Part shown: in pieces, positions 15,800 to 25,299 of the stretch | Numbering within the stretch: position 1 is the stretch's first letter | How the letters are laid out: every line of letters begins with the position of its first letter | NCBI GenBank assembly: GCA_029975215.1 | Contig: JARKPO010000017.1 | Span: 41,742-105,741 of the forward strand | Length of the DNA stretch: 64,000 bases | Reading direction: 5' to 3' | From: Levilinea sp. | Lineage (GTDB): Bacteria; Chloroflexota; Anaerolineae; Anaerolineales; Anaerolineaceae | Translations under genes and position numbers: made by a program | The notes under the pieces: model-generated | Database searches by the model: none | Told to the model about the DNA's origin: nothing | Seen by the model: the letters and a program-made list of their open reading frames with translations, nothing else

Positions 15800-17167
15800 A
15801 TGAACCCAGATGCCCTGCTCACCCACACCCTGCGCGCCCACCCTCGCGGAGCGCAAATCACGGCAGTGATGGCCGCGGCCCTGCAGGCCGTGGATCCCTA
15901 CGCCGCCGTGCAGCGCGCCTTAACCCTGCGCGGCAGCCAATTGTGCCTGCACGGCCAAACCTGGAACCTGGATGAATACGATCGGGTTTTCCTGGCGGCC
16001 TTTGGCAAGGCGGCCTACCCTATGTGTTTGGCGGCCGAAGCCGTGCTCGGCCCGCGGCTGACCGCCGGAGAAGCCGTCACCAAAGACGGCCACCTGCCCG
16101 CCCAAAACCAACTGCGCCGCACCCGTCTGCGCCAGGCCGGGCATCCCGTGCCGGATGAACGCAGCCTGCAGGCCGCCCAGGCGGTGCTGGCCTTGCTCGA
16201 TGCGGCCGGCCCGCGCGATTTGATCCTGTGTCTGATCTCCGGCGGCGGCTCGGCCCTGCTCACCGCCCCCGTTCCCGGCGTGGGCCTGGCGGATCTGCAA
16301 ACCCTCACCCAGCTGCTGCTGCGCTCCGGCGCGCCCATTCAAGAGATGAACACCCTGCGCAAACATCTCGACCAGGTGAAGGGCGGGCGGCTGGCCCAGC
16401 GCGCCGCGCCCGCACCCATCCTCAGCCTGATCCTTTCGGATGTGATCGGCGATCCGCTGGATGTGATCGCATCCGGCCCGACTGTCCCCGACCCCAGCAC
16501 CTTTGCCGATGCCTGGGGCATTCTCCAGCTTTACGGGCTGCAAAACACCCTGCCCAAAGGCCTGCGCGCCTATCTGCAAGACGGCCTGGCCGGAAAAATC
16601 CCCGAAACGCCCAAGCCCCAAGACCCGCTGTTTACCCGCGCCCAAACCGCGGTCATCGCCAGCCTACCCCAGGCCGCCCGGGCCGCCGCGCAGTGTGCCC
16701 AGGGATTTGGCTTCCACACTGCGGTGCTCACCACCTGCCTGCAAGGTGAGGCGGCTCAGGCGGGGCGTTTTTTGGCCGCCGTCGCCCGTCAGGTGCGCAC
16801 CGATGGCCAACCCCTGCCCGCCCCGGCCTGCCTCATCGCGGGTGGCGAAACCACGGTCACCGTGCGCGGAGACGGGATGGGCGGCCGCAACCAGGAACTG
16901 GTGTTGGGTGCGGTGGCTGACCTGGCCGGGCTGCCCGACACCTGCCTGATCAGCCTGGCCACCGACGGCAGCGACGGCCCCACCCCCGCCGCGGGGGCCG
17001 CGGCCAGCGGTGAAAGCCTGGCGCGCGCCCAAGCCCTGGGGATGAACCCCGCAGATTTTCTGGCGCGCAACGATTCGTTTGCCTTCTTTAAGGCGTTGGA
17101 CGACCTGCTGCTGCCCGGCCCCACCCAAACCAACGTCAACGACCTGACTTTGGTATTCGTTTTCTAA
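15800..17167 (+). CDS. Glycerate 2-kinase, MOFRL family
   Basis: The 455-residue protein has the two-domain layout of class II glycerate kinases: an N-terminal DUF4147 domain (about 10-240) with FLAAFGKAAYPM, AGHPVPDERS and LISGGGSALL, and a C-terminal MOFRL domain (about 330-450) with CLIAGGETTVTVRGDGMGGRNQEL split over two strands, ending with SLATDGSDGPTPAAG. It phosphorylates D-glycerate with ATP, most often to 2-phosphoglycerate, linking sugar-acid, serine or glyoxylate breakdown to glycolysis. TAGAAT upstream could be its -10. It stands alone, so the pathway is unclear. Confidence 0.9.
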   Translation: MNPDALLTHTLRAHPRGAQITAVMAAALQAVDPYAAVQRALTLRGSQLCLHGQTWNLDEYDRVFLAAFGKAAYPMCLAAEAVLGPRLTAGEAVTKDGHLPAQNQLRRTRLRQAGHPVPDERSLQAAQAVLALLDAAGPRDLILCLISGGGSALLTAPVPGVGLADLQTLTQLLLRSGAPIQEMNTLRKHLDQVKGGRLAQRAAPAPILSLILSDVIGDPLDVIASGPTVPDPSTFADAWGILQLYGLQNTLPKGLRAYLQDGLAGKIPETPKPQDPLFTRAQTAVIASLPQAARAAAQCAQGFGFHTAVLTTCLQGEAAQAGRFLAAVARQVRTDGQPLPAPACLIAGGETTVTVRGDGMGGRNQELVLGAVADLAGLPDTCLISLATDGSDGPTPAAGAAASGESLARAQALGMNPADFLARNDSFAFFKALDDLLLPGPTQTNVNDLTLVFVF

Positions 17168-17229
17168 GCTTTTTTCAGCTACAATAAGAGCATCGTAGTC
17201 TCTTCTCATCCTGTTCAGGAGCTCATGGT

Positions 17230-17967
17230 ATGTCTCCCCTTAAAAGCCGCATAGACTATAACCAGATCGCTTTTGATTACGCCCGCCACCGCCGCGTTCA
17301 CCCCGAAATCATCAGCGAACTGGTCACCGCTGCAAACATCAACAGCAAATCCCGCGTTCTGGAGGTCGGCTGCGGCACAGGAAATTACATCAATACCCTC
17401 CAGGAAATCACCCGCTGCCGTTCCTGGGGCATTGACCCGCACGAACAAATGCTGGCCATCGCCCGTGAGAACAACCCCAATGTCACCCATCTCAGCGGAT
17501 CCGCCGAAAACCTGGAATTCCCCCCGGAATCATTTGACCTGGTCTTCTCGGTGGACGTGATTCATCACGTGAACGACCGCGAAAAGCATTATCAGGAAGC
17601 CTACCGGGTGCTGGCCAAAGGCGGCCGCATCTGCACCGCCACCGATTCCGAAGAGATCATCCGCAACCGTCTGCCCATGACCGTCTATTTCCCCGAAACG
17701 GTCGAAGTGGAGCTAAAGCGGTACCCGCGCATCTCCGATCTGCGCGAATACATGCGTGCGGCGGGCTTTACTTCCCTCTCCGAAACCCTGGTCTCGTACC
17801 GCTACACCCTCACCGATTCAGGACGCTACCGCGATAAGGCTTTCTCTGCCCTGCACCTGATTTCTGAAGAGGCCTTCCAACGCGGCTTAGAACGCCTGGA
17901 GCGCGATCTCCAACGCGGGCCAATCATAGGTGTATCGCGCTATATCTTGTGTTGGGCGGTGCGCTAG
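17230..17967 (+). CDS. Class I SAM-dependent methyltransferase
   Basis: A 245-residue methyltransferase-11-type enzyme. Motif I VLEVGCGTGNYI (about residues 40-51), GIDPHEQML, FDLVFSVDVIHHV and YRVLAKGGRICTATDS follow in the family order. The C-terminal part has an aromatic LVSYRYTLTDSGRYRDKAF segment possibly in substrate binding. The target is unknown. The ATG follows AGGAG; a second ATG lies 6 bases upstream. It is convergent with the large sensor gene, with only four bases between stop codons. Confidence 0.87.
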   Translation: MSPLKSRIDYNQIAFDYARHRRVHPEIISELVTAANINSKSRVLEVGCGTGNYINTLQEITRCRSWGIDPHEQMLAIARENNPNVTHLSGSAENLEFPPESFDLVFSVDVIHHVNDREKHYQEAYRVLAKGGRICTATDSEEIIRNRLPMTVYFPETVEVELKRYPRISDLREYMRAAGFTSLSETLVSYRYTLTDSGRYRDKAFSALHLISEEAFQRGLERLERDLQRGPIIGVSRYILCWAVR

Positions 17968-17971
17968 TTCA

Positions 17972-20900
17972 CTAAACGATCTTGGTCAGCAAAGCCAGCG
18001 GGTCAGCCATCATCTGCGGATCGGGGCCGTCATCTTCTGTGAAGGCGTGCTGTTCCAGCAGCTCCAGGAAAACCTGCACCACCCTGGGGTCAAAATGCCT
18101 GCCGCTTTGCTCGCGGATGTATTCGATGACCTTCTCTTCGGGCCAGGCCGGGCGGTAGGGGCGGTCGGAGCGCAGCGCATCCCACACATCTACCACAGAG
18201 AAAATGCGCGCCGCCAGGGGGATGGCTTCGCCTTGCAGACCCTCGGGGTAGCCGCTGCCGTCCCAATGCTCATGATGATAATGGGGGATATCCAGGGCCG
18301 ACTGTAAGAAAGTGATCGGCCGCAGCAACTGGTAGGCATACACCGGATGCTGGCGCATGATCTCCCATTCCATCGTGGAAAGCACGCCCTGCTTCAAAAG
18401 CACACTGTCAGCGATGGCCATCTTGCCGATGTCGTGCAGCAGCGCCCCGCGCCAAATGGGGCTCAGCTCTTCTTCCGCCACCCCCATGGCGCGCGACAGG
18501 CGCAGCGTCCAGTTGGCCACGCGCAGGCTGTGACCCTGCGTTTCTTTATCACGCAGATCCAACGCCGCCGACCAGCCTTGAATGGTGGCCTGATACGCCT
18601 CAGACAGTTCCTCGTTGGAGTGCATCAGCGATTGAATCAGCTCGCTGCGGTCCAGCGCCAGGGCCACCTGCCGCGCCAGAGATTCCAGGAACTCCGTCCA
18701 TTCAGGGGTGGGCAGCTGCCGCTGGCGGTGGAAGGTCTCCAGCACGCCTTTGATGGAATTTTTGACGATCAGCGGCACGGCATAATAGGAGCGGAAGTCT
18801 TCCACCTCGATCCAGATCGGCTCCTGCACATGTCCCTCGGCCCGCAGCAGATCGGGGATTTGAACCGTCCGACGTTCCAGCACGGCGCGGCCGCCCTCGC
18901 CCTGCCCCAGACGCAAAGCCACATTTCGGAAGGAGGGATCGCGGAACCCCGTGCCCGCTGCATAGCGCAGCAGGCCCGCCTCCGGTTCATACAGCAGGAT
19001 ATCGGCGGCATCGGCCTGTCCCTGGGAGACAATTTGCTCCATGAGGGAATCGAGAGTCTGGTTAAGGTCGGGAGTGGCGCTGATGGTGGCGCTGATGGTG
19101 CGCAGCAGGCTCAGGCGCTGCAAACGGCTCTCGGTCTGCTCGGCCAGGGTGGCGCGCTGAATGGCGCTGGCGGCCAGATCGGCGATGGCGCGCAGCAGTT
19201 GAAAATCTTCGCCGCGCACCGTGTGGCGCCCGCCGATGAAAAGTGCGCCGATGGAGTTGCCCTCGGCCAGCAGCGGAACCAGGGCCACCGCGCGCATCTC
19301 CGCTGCCGCTTCCGGCAGCAGCATGCGGGCGGCATCGGCCTGCACCTGATTGCTCAGATAAGCCTTGCCGGTAAGGATCACATTGCCGATGGTGGATTCG
19401 TTCAGTGGCATGCGCACGCCGGTCAGCCGTTCGGCCTGGGGGCCGCGGGCCAGTTCAATCACCACCTCGGATGAGAACGCATCCAAAAGGGCCACGGCCA
19501 CAATATCGGCCTCAATCAGCACCAAAATTTCATCCAGCAGGGTGGTCAGCGTCTCGGCGCGGGTGGGGGTTTCGCGCAGGGCAAAGGCCATCGCCGCCAG
19601 GCTTTCACGCTGGCGTTGGCCCAGCTTACGCTCGGTGATATCCTGCAAAGTGCAGTCAAAGCACACCGGCAGGCCGGTTTCGTCATCATACAGCACCTTG
19701 GCGTTCACCAATCCCCAAAAGGTGCTGCCGTCCCGCCGCCGCAGCAGCAGCTCCACGCCGTTTACCGCCCCTTCAGCCAACATACGGTCCGAAAAGGCCT
19801 TGCGCTCTTGCGGATGCGCATACATGTCGCAGGTACGCACCTGGCGGGCTTCATCCTCACTGCGAAATCCAAACATCTGCCGCAAAGCGGGGTTGGTGGT
19901 GAGGAAAGATCCCTCTGGACCGGGGGTGGTGCGGTACACCCCTACGGGGATATTCTCCACCAGGGTGCGGTAATGCTCCTCACTGTCGCGCAGCATCTCT
20001 TCAGTGCGCTTGCGTTCGATCACCAGGGCGATCTGGCGCGAGACAAAGGTCAAAATATCCTGATCGCGCTCGGTGTAGCGCAGATTATGCTGGTAGGTTT
20101 GCACCACCAAAGCCCCCAGGATTTTGCCATCTCCGCGGCGCAGGGGCACACCCAGCCAGTCCACAGAATCGGCACCCTTTTGTTCCACCTCGCCCGCGGC
20201 CACCAACTGGTCGAAAATTTCGGGGGTGGCCAACAGCGGGCGGCCGGAACGCAGCACGTATTCGGTCAGGCCGCGGCGGATGCGCTGGGGTTCGGGGGTG
20301 TTGTCAAATTCATCCACAAAGTAGGGGAAGTAAATCTGCTCATTTTCATCATCCAGCAAGGCAATATAGAAATTGTCCGCCGGAATCAGATCGCTGACGA
20401 TGGTATGCACCGCGAAGTAGAGCTGATCCAGGTTTTCCACCAGGTTGACCGTCTCAGAGATGCGGTACAGGGTCTGTTCCAACTGCTCGGCCCGTTTGCG
20501 TTCGCTGACGTCGCTGAGCGAAATCTGCAAAGCCGGCCGCCCCTGGTAATCAATGGGCATCACCACCAGTTCCACCCAGGCCTCGTTCGGCGCTAAGAAG
20601 GCTTTACGGCGCGAAGGCGGCTCATCCGCTTCTGCTTCCGGCTCGCTCCCCTCGCCAAAGCTGCGCGACACCCACAATTCCCGCCGCAAATGATGGCCTC
20701 CGTCCAGCAGGTCGAGCGCCTGACGGAAGATATCCACACGCGCGTCCAGCGGCAGGTCTAACCGCGCCAAAATTTCATCGGCTGAAATTTGGCTGACATC
20801 CTCGCGGAACAGACGCGCGCGCACAATGGCGGCCTGATTGGCAAACACCACCCGCCCGGCCTGCAGGATGACCATCTCCTGCGGGGATTGATCCACCAGG

Positions 20901-22012
20901 GCCTGATAAGCGTCTTCGGCCAGCTTGCGGTCGGTGATATCCTGCCCGCCGCCGTAAAACACCATCGGCGCGTGGTTTTCGGGGTCGCGCACCACCTGGC
21001 TGTGATGCCGCAGCCAACGCATTTCTCCGCTGCGGGTGTAGATGCGGACTTCATCGGCCCCAGGGTCGCCGTTGAAGGCGCGTTCGCGCAGGCGGCCCAT
21101 TTTGGGCACATCTTCGGGGTGGAGCAGATAGCGCCAGCCGCCCAATTCCAAGGCCTCTTCCAGGGTGTAGCCGGTGATGCGCTGAAACGAATCGGTGACC
21201 CATTCCACGTGGGCTTTGCCGTCCGGCCCAATGCGGAACGAATAGGCATAGTCTGAAACCAGTTCAGAAATGCCGCGGTAGCGCTCTTCGGATTGGCGCA
21301 GGCGGGCTTCGGCCTCTTTTTGTTGAGTGATGTCACGCAGAGAGAGCAAGGTAGCAGGCTGCTGTTCCCAGGTCAGCGCGGCGCGTCGTATTTCCGCCAG
21401 GGCGTGCACCTGCCCCTCAGCCCACACCTCCACCGTCTGCCCATCCGGCAGCGCGCGGATGCGTCCGTCTAACCCGCTGCCGATCAGCAGATCGGGCGTG
21501 CTTTTAAAGAGGCGCAGGGCTTCCGGGTTGGCAAACAACACGCGCCCATCCGCCGCCAAAATGAGCATACCCTCGGAGTTTTTCTCAATCACCAAACGCA
21601 AATCGTTCAGCGTGCGGCTGCGTTCCACCGCCATGCGCTGGCGCTCATAGGCGTAGCGCAGCGAACGGATCATCAGGGTACGGTTGAGTTCTTTTTTGTG
21701 CAGAAAATCTTCCGCCCCCTGCCGCACCGCCTGCCAGGCGAAAGCGTCGTCGTCCACAGAGGACAGCACTACCACGGCCGCGGCCGGGGCGCGCCGCCGC
21801 ACCTCGTGCACGGCCTCCAGGCCGTTGCAGCCGGGGATATCCAGGTCGACGATCACAATGCTGAAATCCCCCTGAGACAGGCGCTGCAAGCCTTCTTCAA
21901 AGACGCCGCAGACTTCCAGTTTCAGCGGGAGAATATCCTCGCCCACCCCGGCCAGCAAACCTTGCACCAGGGTGAAGCCTCCGCGCTTCATCTGAATCAA
22001 AAGTGCATTCAT
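17972..22012 (-). CDS. Receiver - multi-PAS/GAF - HD-GYP sensor, probable c-di-GMP phosphodiesterase
   Basis: A 1346-residue cytoplasmic protein. Domains in order: CheY-like receiver (1-125; phosphoacceptor D56 in VDLDIPG), PAS (about 140-235), PAS (about 265-390, RITGYTLEEAL), PAS (about 395-510), GAF (about 525-670), PAS (about 680-800), GAF (about 810-960), GAF (about 970-1115), HD-GYP (about 1135-1340; LLHDIGKMAIAD, HHEHWDGSGYPEGL). HD-GYP domains hydrolyse c-di-GMP. Many PAS/GAF sensors plus a receiver suggest integration of redox or small-ligand signals with phosphorylation from an unlinked kinase. The start at 22012 begins the receiver directly; the longer frame adds an unrelated Ala/Gly-rich tail. 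No transmembrane helix is seen. A PilZ protein, a possible c-di-GMP reader, is encoded at 46754. Confidence 0.88.
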   Translation of the reverse strand: MNALLIQMKRGGFTLVQGLLAGVGEDILPLKLEVCGVFEEGLQRLSQGDFSIVIVDLDIPGCNGLEAVHEVRRRAPAAAVVVLSSVDDDAFAWQAVRQGAEDFLHKKELNRTLMIRSLRYAYERQRMAVERSRTLNDLRLVIEKNSEGMLILAADGRVLFANPEALRLFKSTPDLLIGSGLDGRIRALPDGQTVEVWAEGQVHALAEIRRAALTWEQQPATLLSLRDITQQKEAEARLRQSEERYRGISELVSDYAYSFRIGPDGKAHVEWVTDSFQRITGYTLEEALELGGWRYLLHPEDVPKMGRLRERAFNGDPGADEVRIYTRSGEMRWLRHHSQVVRDPENHAPMVFYGGGQDITDRKLAEDAYQALVDQSPQEMVILQAGRVVFANQAAIVRARLFREDVSQISADEILARLDLPLDARVDIFRQALDLLDGGHHLRRELWVSRSFGEGSEPEAEADEPPSRRKAFLAPNEAWVELVVMPIDYQGRPALQISLSDVSERKRAEQLEQTLYRISETVNLVENLDQLYFAVHTIVSDLIPADNFYIALLDDENEQIYFPYFVDEFDNTPEPQRIRRGLTEYVLRSGRPLLATPEIFDQLVAAGEVEQKGADSVDWLGVPLRRGDGKILGALVVQTYQHNLRYTERDQDILTFVSRQIALVIERKRTEEMLRDSEEHYRTLVENIPVGVYRTTPGPEGSFLTTNPALRQMFGFRSEDEARQVRTCDMYAHPQERKAFSDRMLAEGAVNGVELLLRRRDGSTFWGLVNAKVLYDDETGLPVCFDCTLQDITERKLGQRQRESLAAMAFALRETPTRAETLTTLLDEILVLIEADIVAVALLDAFSSEVVIELARGPQAERLTGVRMPLNESTIGNVILTGKAYLSNQVQADAARMLLPEAAAEMRAVALVPLLAEGNSIGALFIGGRHTVRGEDFQLLRAIADLAASAIQRATLAEQTESRLQRLSLLRTISATISATPDLNQTLDSLMEQIVSQGQADAADILLYEPEAGLLRYAAGTGFRDPSFRNVALRLGQGEGGRAVLERRTVQIPDLLRAEGHVQEPIWIEVEDFRSYYAVPLIVKNSIKGVLETFHRQRQLPTPEWTEFLESLARQVALALDRSELIQSLMHSNEELSEAYQATIQGWSAALDLRDKETQGHSLRVANWTLRLSRAMGVAEEELSPIWRGALLHDIGKMAIADSVLLKQGVLSTMEWEIMRQHPVYAYQLLRPITFLQSALDIPHYHHEHWDGSGYPEGLQGEAIPLAARIFSVVDVWDALRSDRPYRPAWPEEKVIEYIREQSGRHFDPRVVQVFLELLEQHAFTEDDGPDPQMMADPLALLTKIV

Positions 22013-22169
22013 GCGCCAACCCGGTGCCGAATGAATTGAATACGCCCGCCGTCCCGCAGCCAACCCAAGGCCGCCTGCGAGCGAAAACCATTCAACCGCC
22101 AAAACCCCATCCGTGCTTTCCCTTTCTACCGACAAAAGATCATTGCGTTCCAGGCGAAGGCCGCGGCGC

Positions 22170-22478
22170 TCAGCTGCCGGGCTGTCCTATCACCCAGGTT
22201 TCCAGCCAGTCCTGCCGCAGCACGGGGTCAAACTCCACGATGCGGTGCGTGGCCACCCCGGCCTGCAAATAGGGATCTTGATTGAAAAAGGTTTCCATTT
22301 CTTCGCGTGATTCAGCCCGCCCTACGGCGATGCCGCCCACACGCGGAACCTGCGGCCCCGAAAGCAGCAAAAGCCCGCGGTCGTAGCCCCCGCGTAAAAA
22401 AGCACGGTGGGCGGCTACCACCTCACCCAGGCCTTCCGCCGGAATGGTGTAGGTGATCTCAATCAAAAAGTGCTTCAT
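22170..22478 (-). CDS. YciI-like protein
   Basis: A 102-residue ferredoxin-fold protein of the YciI/YCII family: MKHFLIEITYTIP at the start, RAFLRGGYDRGLLLLSGP and a C-terminal HRIVEFDPVL. Family members bind small ligands or act as dehydrochlorinase-like enzymes; in most cases the function is unknown. TATAAT in the gap upstream (about 22512-22517 on the minus strand) and a strong hairpin at the end of the preceding operon suggest separate transcription. ATG has GGGAGGG upstream. Confidence 0.8.
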   Translation of the reverse strand: MKHFLIEITYTIPAEGLGEVVAAHRAFLRGGYDRGLLLLSGPQVPRVGGIAVGRAESREEMETFFNQDPYLQAGVATHRIVEFDPVLRQDWLETWVIGQPGS

Positions 22479-22580
22479 ATGCCCTCCCAGGAAGGATGAT
22501 CCACATTCCCATTATAAAAGAAAGCAGAGCCGCACCGCGCTCCAGCCGCCGCTTAACCGTCTACCTTACCAGATTGTAAG

Positions 22581-22606
22581 GGGCGGCGCAGATGAGTGCG
22601 CCGCCC
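22581..22606 (-). terminator. Strong hairpin at the end of the nucleoside operon
   Basis: Arms GGGCGGCGCA and TGCGCCGCCC, 10 perfect pairs, loop of six. It lies just after the last PfkB gene. No long U-run follows, so termination may be factor-assisted. Confidence 0.65.
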
Positions 22607-22613
22607 AATGGGG

Positions 22614-23510
22614 TTATTCCCAACGCAGCCGCGCCAGCCGTTCTTCGGCCCGCGCGCGCAGATCCTGGATATCATACAAAGCCCCAAACTGCTCCAGGGC
22701 AAACGAGGCCGCCACCGCGCCGTAGCCCGCGGCCTGGCGCAAATTGCCGGTCTCAGCCAGCCCCACAATGAACCCGCCGCAGTAAGCGTTGCCCGCGCCG
22801 GTGACGTCCACCACCCGCGCCGCCGGGGCCACCGGAACCGACAGAGGAGCCTCCGCTGCGCTGCCCACCAGGCTGCCCAGCGCGCCCATGCGCAGGGCCG
22901 CTGTGCGCGCCCCCGCCGCCAGCAAAGCCGCCAGCACCCGTTCCGGCTGAGTCTCACCCGTCAGGGCGCGGCCTTCGTTCAGGTTAGGCGACACCACATC
23001 CACCAGGCGCGCATATTCCCCAAAACGGCCCAGGTTTTCGGCGGTGCAGAAGCCGTCGTACGGTTCCCACAGGATCAGGCCGCTGCCGCGCTGGCGCAGG
23101 GCCGCCGCCCACACGGGAACCTGATGCGGTGGGCAGTGCAGATGCACCGAGCGCAGGGGCGGCCAGTCCGCCGGAATCTCATCCACGCGCGGGAAGGTGT
23201 CCACCAGCTCCTGAAAATCGGTGCGGAAGACCTCGTTACGGGTTCCATCCGTCTCAAACAGCTGCCAGGCGCGGGGGGTTTTGATATGCTCGCGCACAAT
23301 CAGCCCGCCCAGGTCAAAACACACGCCCAGGGCCTGCAAAACCTCCGCCGGGCAGTCGGGGCCTACCGGCGTGAGCAGACCCACCGTCTGGCTCCACACG
23401 CGCATGCCCATCACCGCGTGCACAGCTCCCCCGCCCAGGCGCGCCATGTGCGCCTGCCCGTCGGGGAGGATGATGTCATCTAGGATCACCGACCCGATGG
23501 AAATATCCAT
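22614..23510 (-). CDS. PfkB-family kinase, Mak32-like, GAGN variant
   Basis: A 298-residue ribokinase-fold protein that closes the operon. It starts with SVILDDIILPDGQAHMARLGGG, characteristic of the Mak32-like branch of PfkB proteins. The second PfkB signature reads VTGAGNAYCGG: the catalytic-base Asp of GAGD is Asn241 here. It is a paralogue of the kinase at 26514-27425, which has the same substitution. Either the branch uses a different base or the proteins are non-catalytic. Start ATG follows GGAAGG, 1 base after the nucleoside hydrolase stop, so the two are translationally coupled. The substrate, if any, should be a ribose or nucleoside. Confidence 0.82.
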   Translation of the reverse strand: MDISIGSVILDDIILPDGQAHMARLGGGAVHAVMGMRVWSQTVGLLTPVGPDCPAEVLQALGVCFDLGGLIVREHIKTPRAWQLFETDGTRNEVFRTDFQELVDTFPRVDEIPADWPPLRSVHLHCPPHQVPVWAAALRQRGSGLILWEPYDGFCTAENLGRFGEYARLVDVVSPNLNEGRALTGETQPERVLAALLAAGARTAALRMGALGSLVGSAAEAPLSVPVAPAARVVDVTGAGNAYCGGFIVGLAETGNLRQAAGYGAVAASFALEQFGALYDIQDLRARAEERLARLRWE

Positions 23511-23511
23511 C

Positions 23512-24420
23512 TCAGCGCAGACCTTCCATCAAGACTTGCATGAAGCCGTCGCGGTGGATGCCCAGGCCCACATCCGTATTGGGCTGGCTGCGCCGCAGGG
23601 CAAAATCGGCCACCGTGCGCCCGCGGGTCAGCGTGCCGTTCAATTCCACCGCCACATAGGCCGGACGGGTGGGCACCAGTCCGGGGTCAATCACCGCCGC
23701 CACGGCGCAGGCGTCGTAAATATGGGCGCCGGCCTGGCCGTTAAACTGAGCCAGACCCATCTCGTGTTCCATCACCAAAGCCGCGGCCTGCGCCCAGGGG
23801 GTGCCCAGGCTGCGCACGCGCTGGGTGTCTTCCCGCGTCACCGGCGCCTGGTCGGTCACTTCCAGGCCGATCATGGTGATGGGGATGCCCGCCTGCCAGA
23901 CCACAAAGGCCGCCTCAGGGTCAGCCAGGATGTTGAATTCCGCCGAGGGGGTGTAATTACCCTGGGCATACGCGCCGCCCATGGTGACGATGCGCGGGAT
24001 GCGCTGCGCCAGACGCGGCTCGATACGCAGGGCCAGGGCCAGGTTGGTGTGCGGCCCCACCGGCAGGTAAATCGTCTCCGGCCCAGCCGCGCTCATGTAA
24101 TAATCCAGCAAGAACTGCACGGCGTGCTGGCGCTGCGGTTTCAGGGAAGTTTCTGCCAGGGGCAAAATGGCTTCCTGGGTGGGGGAGGAGGAAATCATGG
24201 GGTGCACCAGCGGCAGGGATGCGCCGCTGTAGACGGGCACATGCTCCAAAGCCCCCGCGCTCATGGTGCGCAGGGTGTTTTCCAGGGTGGTGCTGAGCGG
24301 TGCGTTGCCGTGCACGGCCGCCACCGCCACCAGTTCCAAAGCCGGGTGGTGCCCCGCCAAGAGGATTGCCGCGGCGTCATCGGCTCCGGTATCTACGTCT
24401 AAAATCACTTTCTGAGCCAT
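23512..24420 (-). CDS. Nucleoside hydrolase (IunH family), copy 1
   Basis: 302 residues. The calcium-binding N-terminus VILDVDTGADDAAAI supplies the aspartate cluster D8, D10, D14, D15 that defines inosine-uridine nucleoside hydrolases, and AEFNILADPEAA is the substrate-binding loop. The reaction is hydrolysis of N-ribosidic bonds to base plus free ribose. Base preference cannot be read from sequence. It lies between the BtpA-family gene (63-base gap with a hairpin) and a PfkB kinase (1 base). This is one of three copies in the locus, with different metal-loop spacing and so probably different substrates. Confidence 0.9.
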   Translation of the reverse strand: MAQKVILDVDTGADDAAAILLAGHHPALELVAVAAVHGNAPLSTTLENTLRTMSAGALEHVPVYSGASLPLVHPMISSSPTQEAILPLAETSLKPQRQHAVQFLLDYYMSAAGPETIYLPVGPHTNLALALRIEPRLAQRIPRIVTMGGAYAQGNYTPSAEFNILADPEAAFVVWQAGIPITMIGLEVTDQAPVTREDTQRVRSLGTPWAQAAALVMEHEMGLAQFNGQAGAHIYDACAVAAVIDPGLVPTRPAYVAVELNGTLTRGRTVADFALRRSQPNTDVGLGIHRDGFMQVLMEGLR

Positions 24421-24440
24421 ATTCCCTCACAAGTTTCCCA

Positions 24441-24475
24441 GGGGGCCAGACAGCGCAGAACGCCGCCCGGCCCCC
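24441..24475 (-). other. Intercistronic hairpin between BtpA-like and nucleoside hydrolase genes
   Basis: Arms GGGGGCC (24441-24447) and GGCCCCC (24469-24475) with a 21-base loop fill most of the 63-base gap. Without a U-run it is better read as an RNA-stability or attenuation element than as a terminator. Confidence 0.5.
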
Positions 24476-24483
24476 GTCAGGTG

Positions 24484-25299
24484 TTATCGGTTACGCACCG
24501 CGTCCATAAAGGCCTGGATGCGCGGCAGTTCCCATTCGGTCAGCAGGGCTTCGCGCGTCCAGGCGCTGCCGGGCTTAAACGTGCTGCTCACAATCACGCC
24601 GTCGGCGTGCTGCAGAGCCTGGGCCACGTTTTCGGCCTTGGCGCCCCCGCCCAACAGCAGCGGCACGCCCAACTGCGCGGCGCGCACCTCGGCCAGCATC
24701 TCCAGCGACTGGGCAAAGGACAGCCCCGTCAGCACCATGCCGTCCGCGCGGCCAAACACGGCCGCCTGGCGCGCCTCTTCGGTCAGCGGCATGCGCCCCA
24801 GCGGTTCCCCGCTGCGGTCGTAGACATCCGCCAGAATTTGCACATCGCCCGCGCCGATCTGCTCGCGGTATTGGACGGCCTCATAGGCCAGCCCCTGCAG
24901 AATGCCCTCGGCCTTGACCATCACGCCCACATACACCTTCAAGCGCACAAACTGCGCCCCCATCGCCGCGGCAATCGCCAGCGGTTCGCGCGCCCCGTGG
25001 GCCATCAGGCACACCCCCAGGGCCAGATGGGGGAACTCACGGCGCAGGGCCGCCCCCACCACCGCCACGGCGGCCGTGGTGTACGGCTGCACAGTGGGCG
25101 CCACGGGGGTATCAGCCACGTCTTGGATATACAATGCCGGAACGCCCGCACGCACGGCTTTTTCGGCGTTGCGCAGGGCAAAATCCACCGCCGTTGAAAC
25201 CGGTTGGGCTGCCGGATGGCGCGACCCTGGCAGGGGCGGCAGGTGCAAGGCGGCGATCACAGCGGGCTGCCCCGGCGTGAATAAAGTCGGCGCGCTCAT
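24484..25299 (-). CDS. BtpA/SgcQ-family TIM-barrel protein
   Basis: A 271-residue (beta/alpha)8 protein. Motifs: PAVIAALHLPPLPGSR near the start, ALYIQDVADTPVAPTVQPY, GVCLMAHGAREPLAIAAA, and VIVSSTFKPGSAW near the C-terminal phosphate-binding strand. The family is named after the photosystem I biogenesis factor BtpA, but many members occur in sugar and nucleoside loci and are suspected phosphosugar enzymes. The ATG at 25299 overlaps the SIS gene stop (ATGA), favouring it over an ATG 18 bases upstream. The catalysed reaction is unknown. Its place in a ribose-handling operon suggests a phosphoribosyl substrate. Confidence 0.82.
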   Translation of the reverse strand: MSAPTLFTPGQPAVIAALHLPPLPGSRHPAAQPVSTAVDFALRNAEKAVRAGVPALYIQDVADTPVAPTVQPYTTAAVAVVGAALRREFPHLALGVCLMAHGAREPLAIAAAMGAQFVRLKVYVGVMVKAEGILQGLAYEAVQYREQIGAGDVQILADVYDRSGEPLGRMPLTEEARQAAVFGRADGMVLTGLSFAQSLEMLAEVRAAQLGVPLLLGGGAKAENVAQALQHADGVIVSSTFKPGSAWTREALLTEWELPRIQAFMDAVRNR

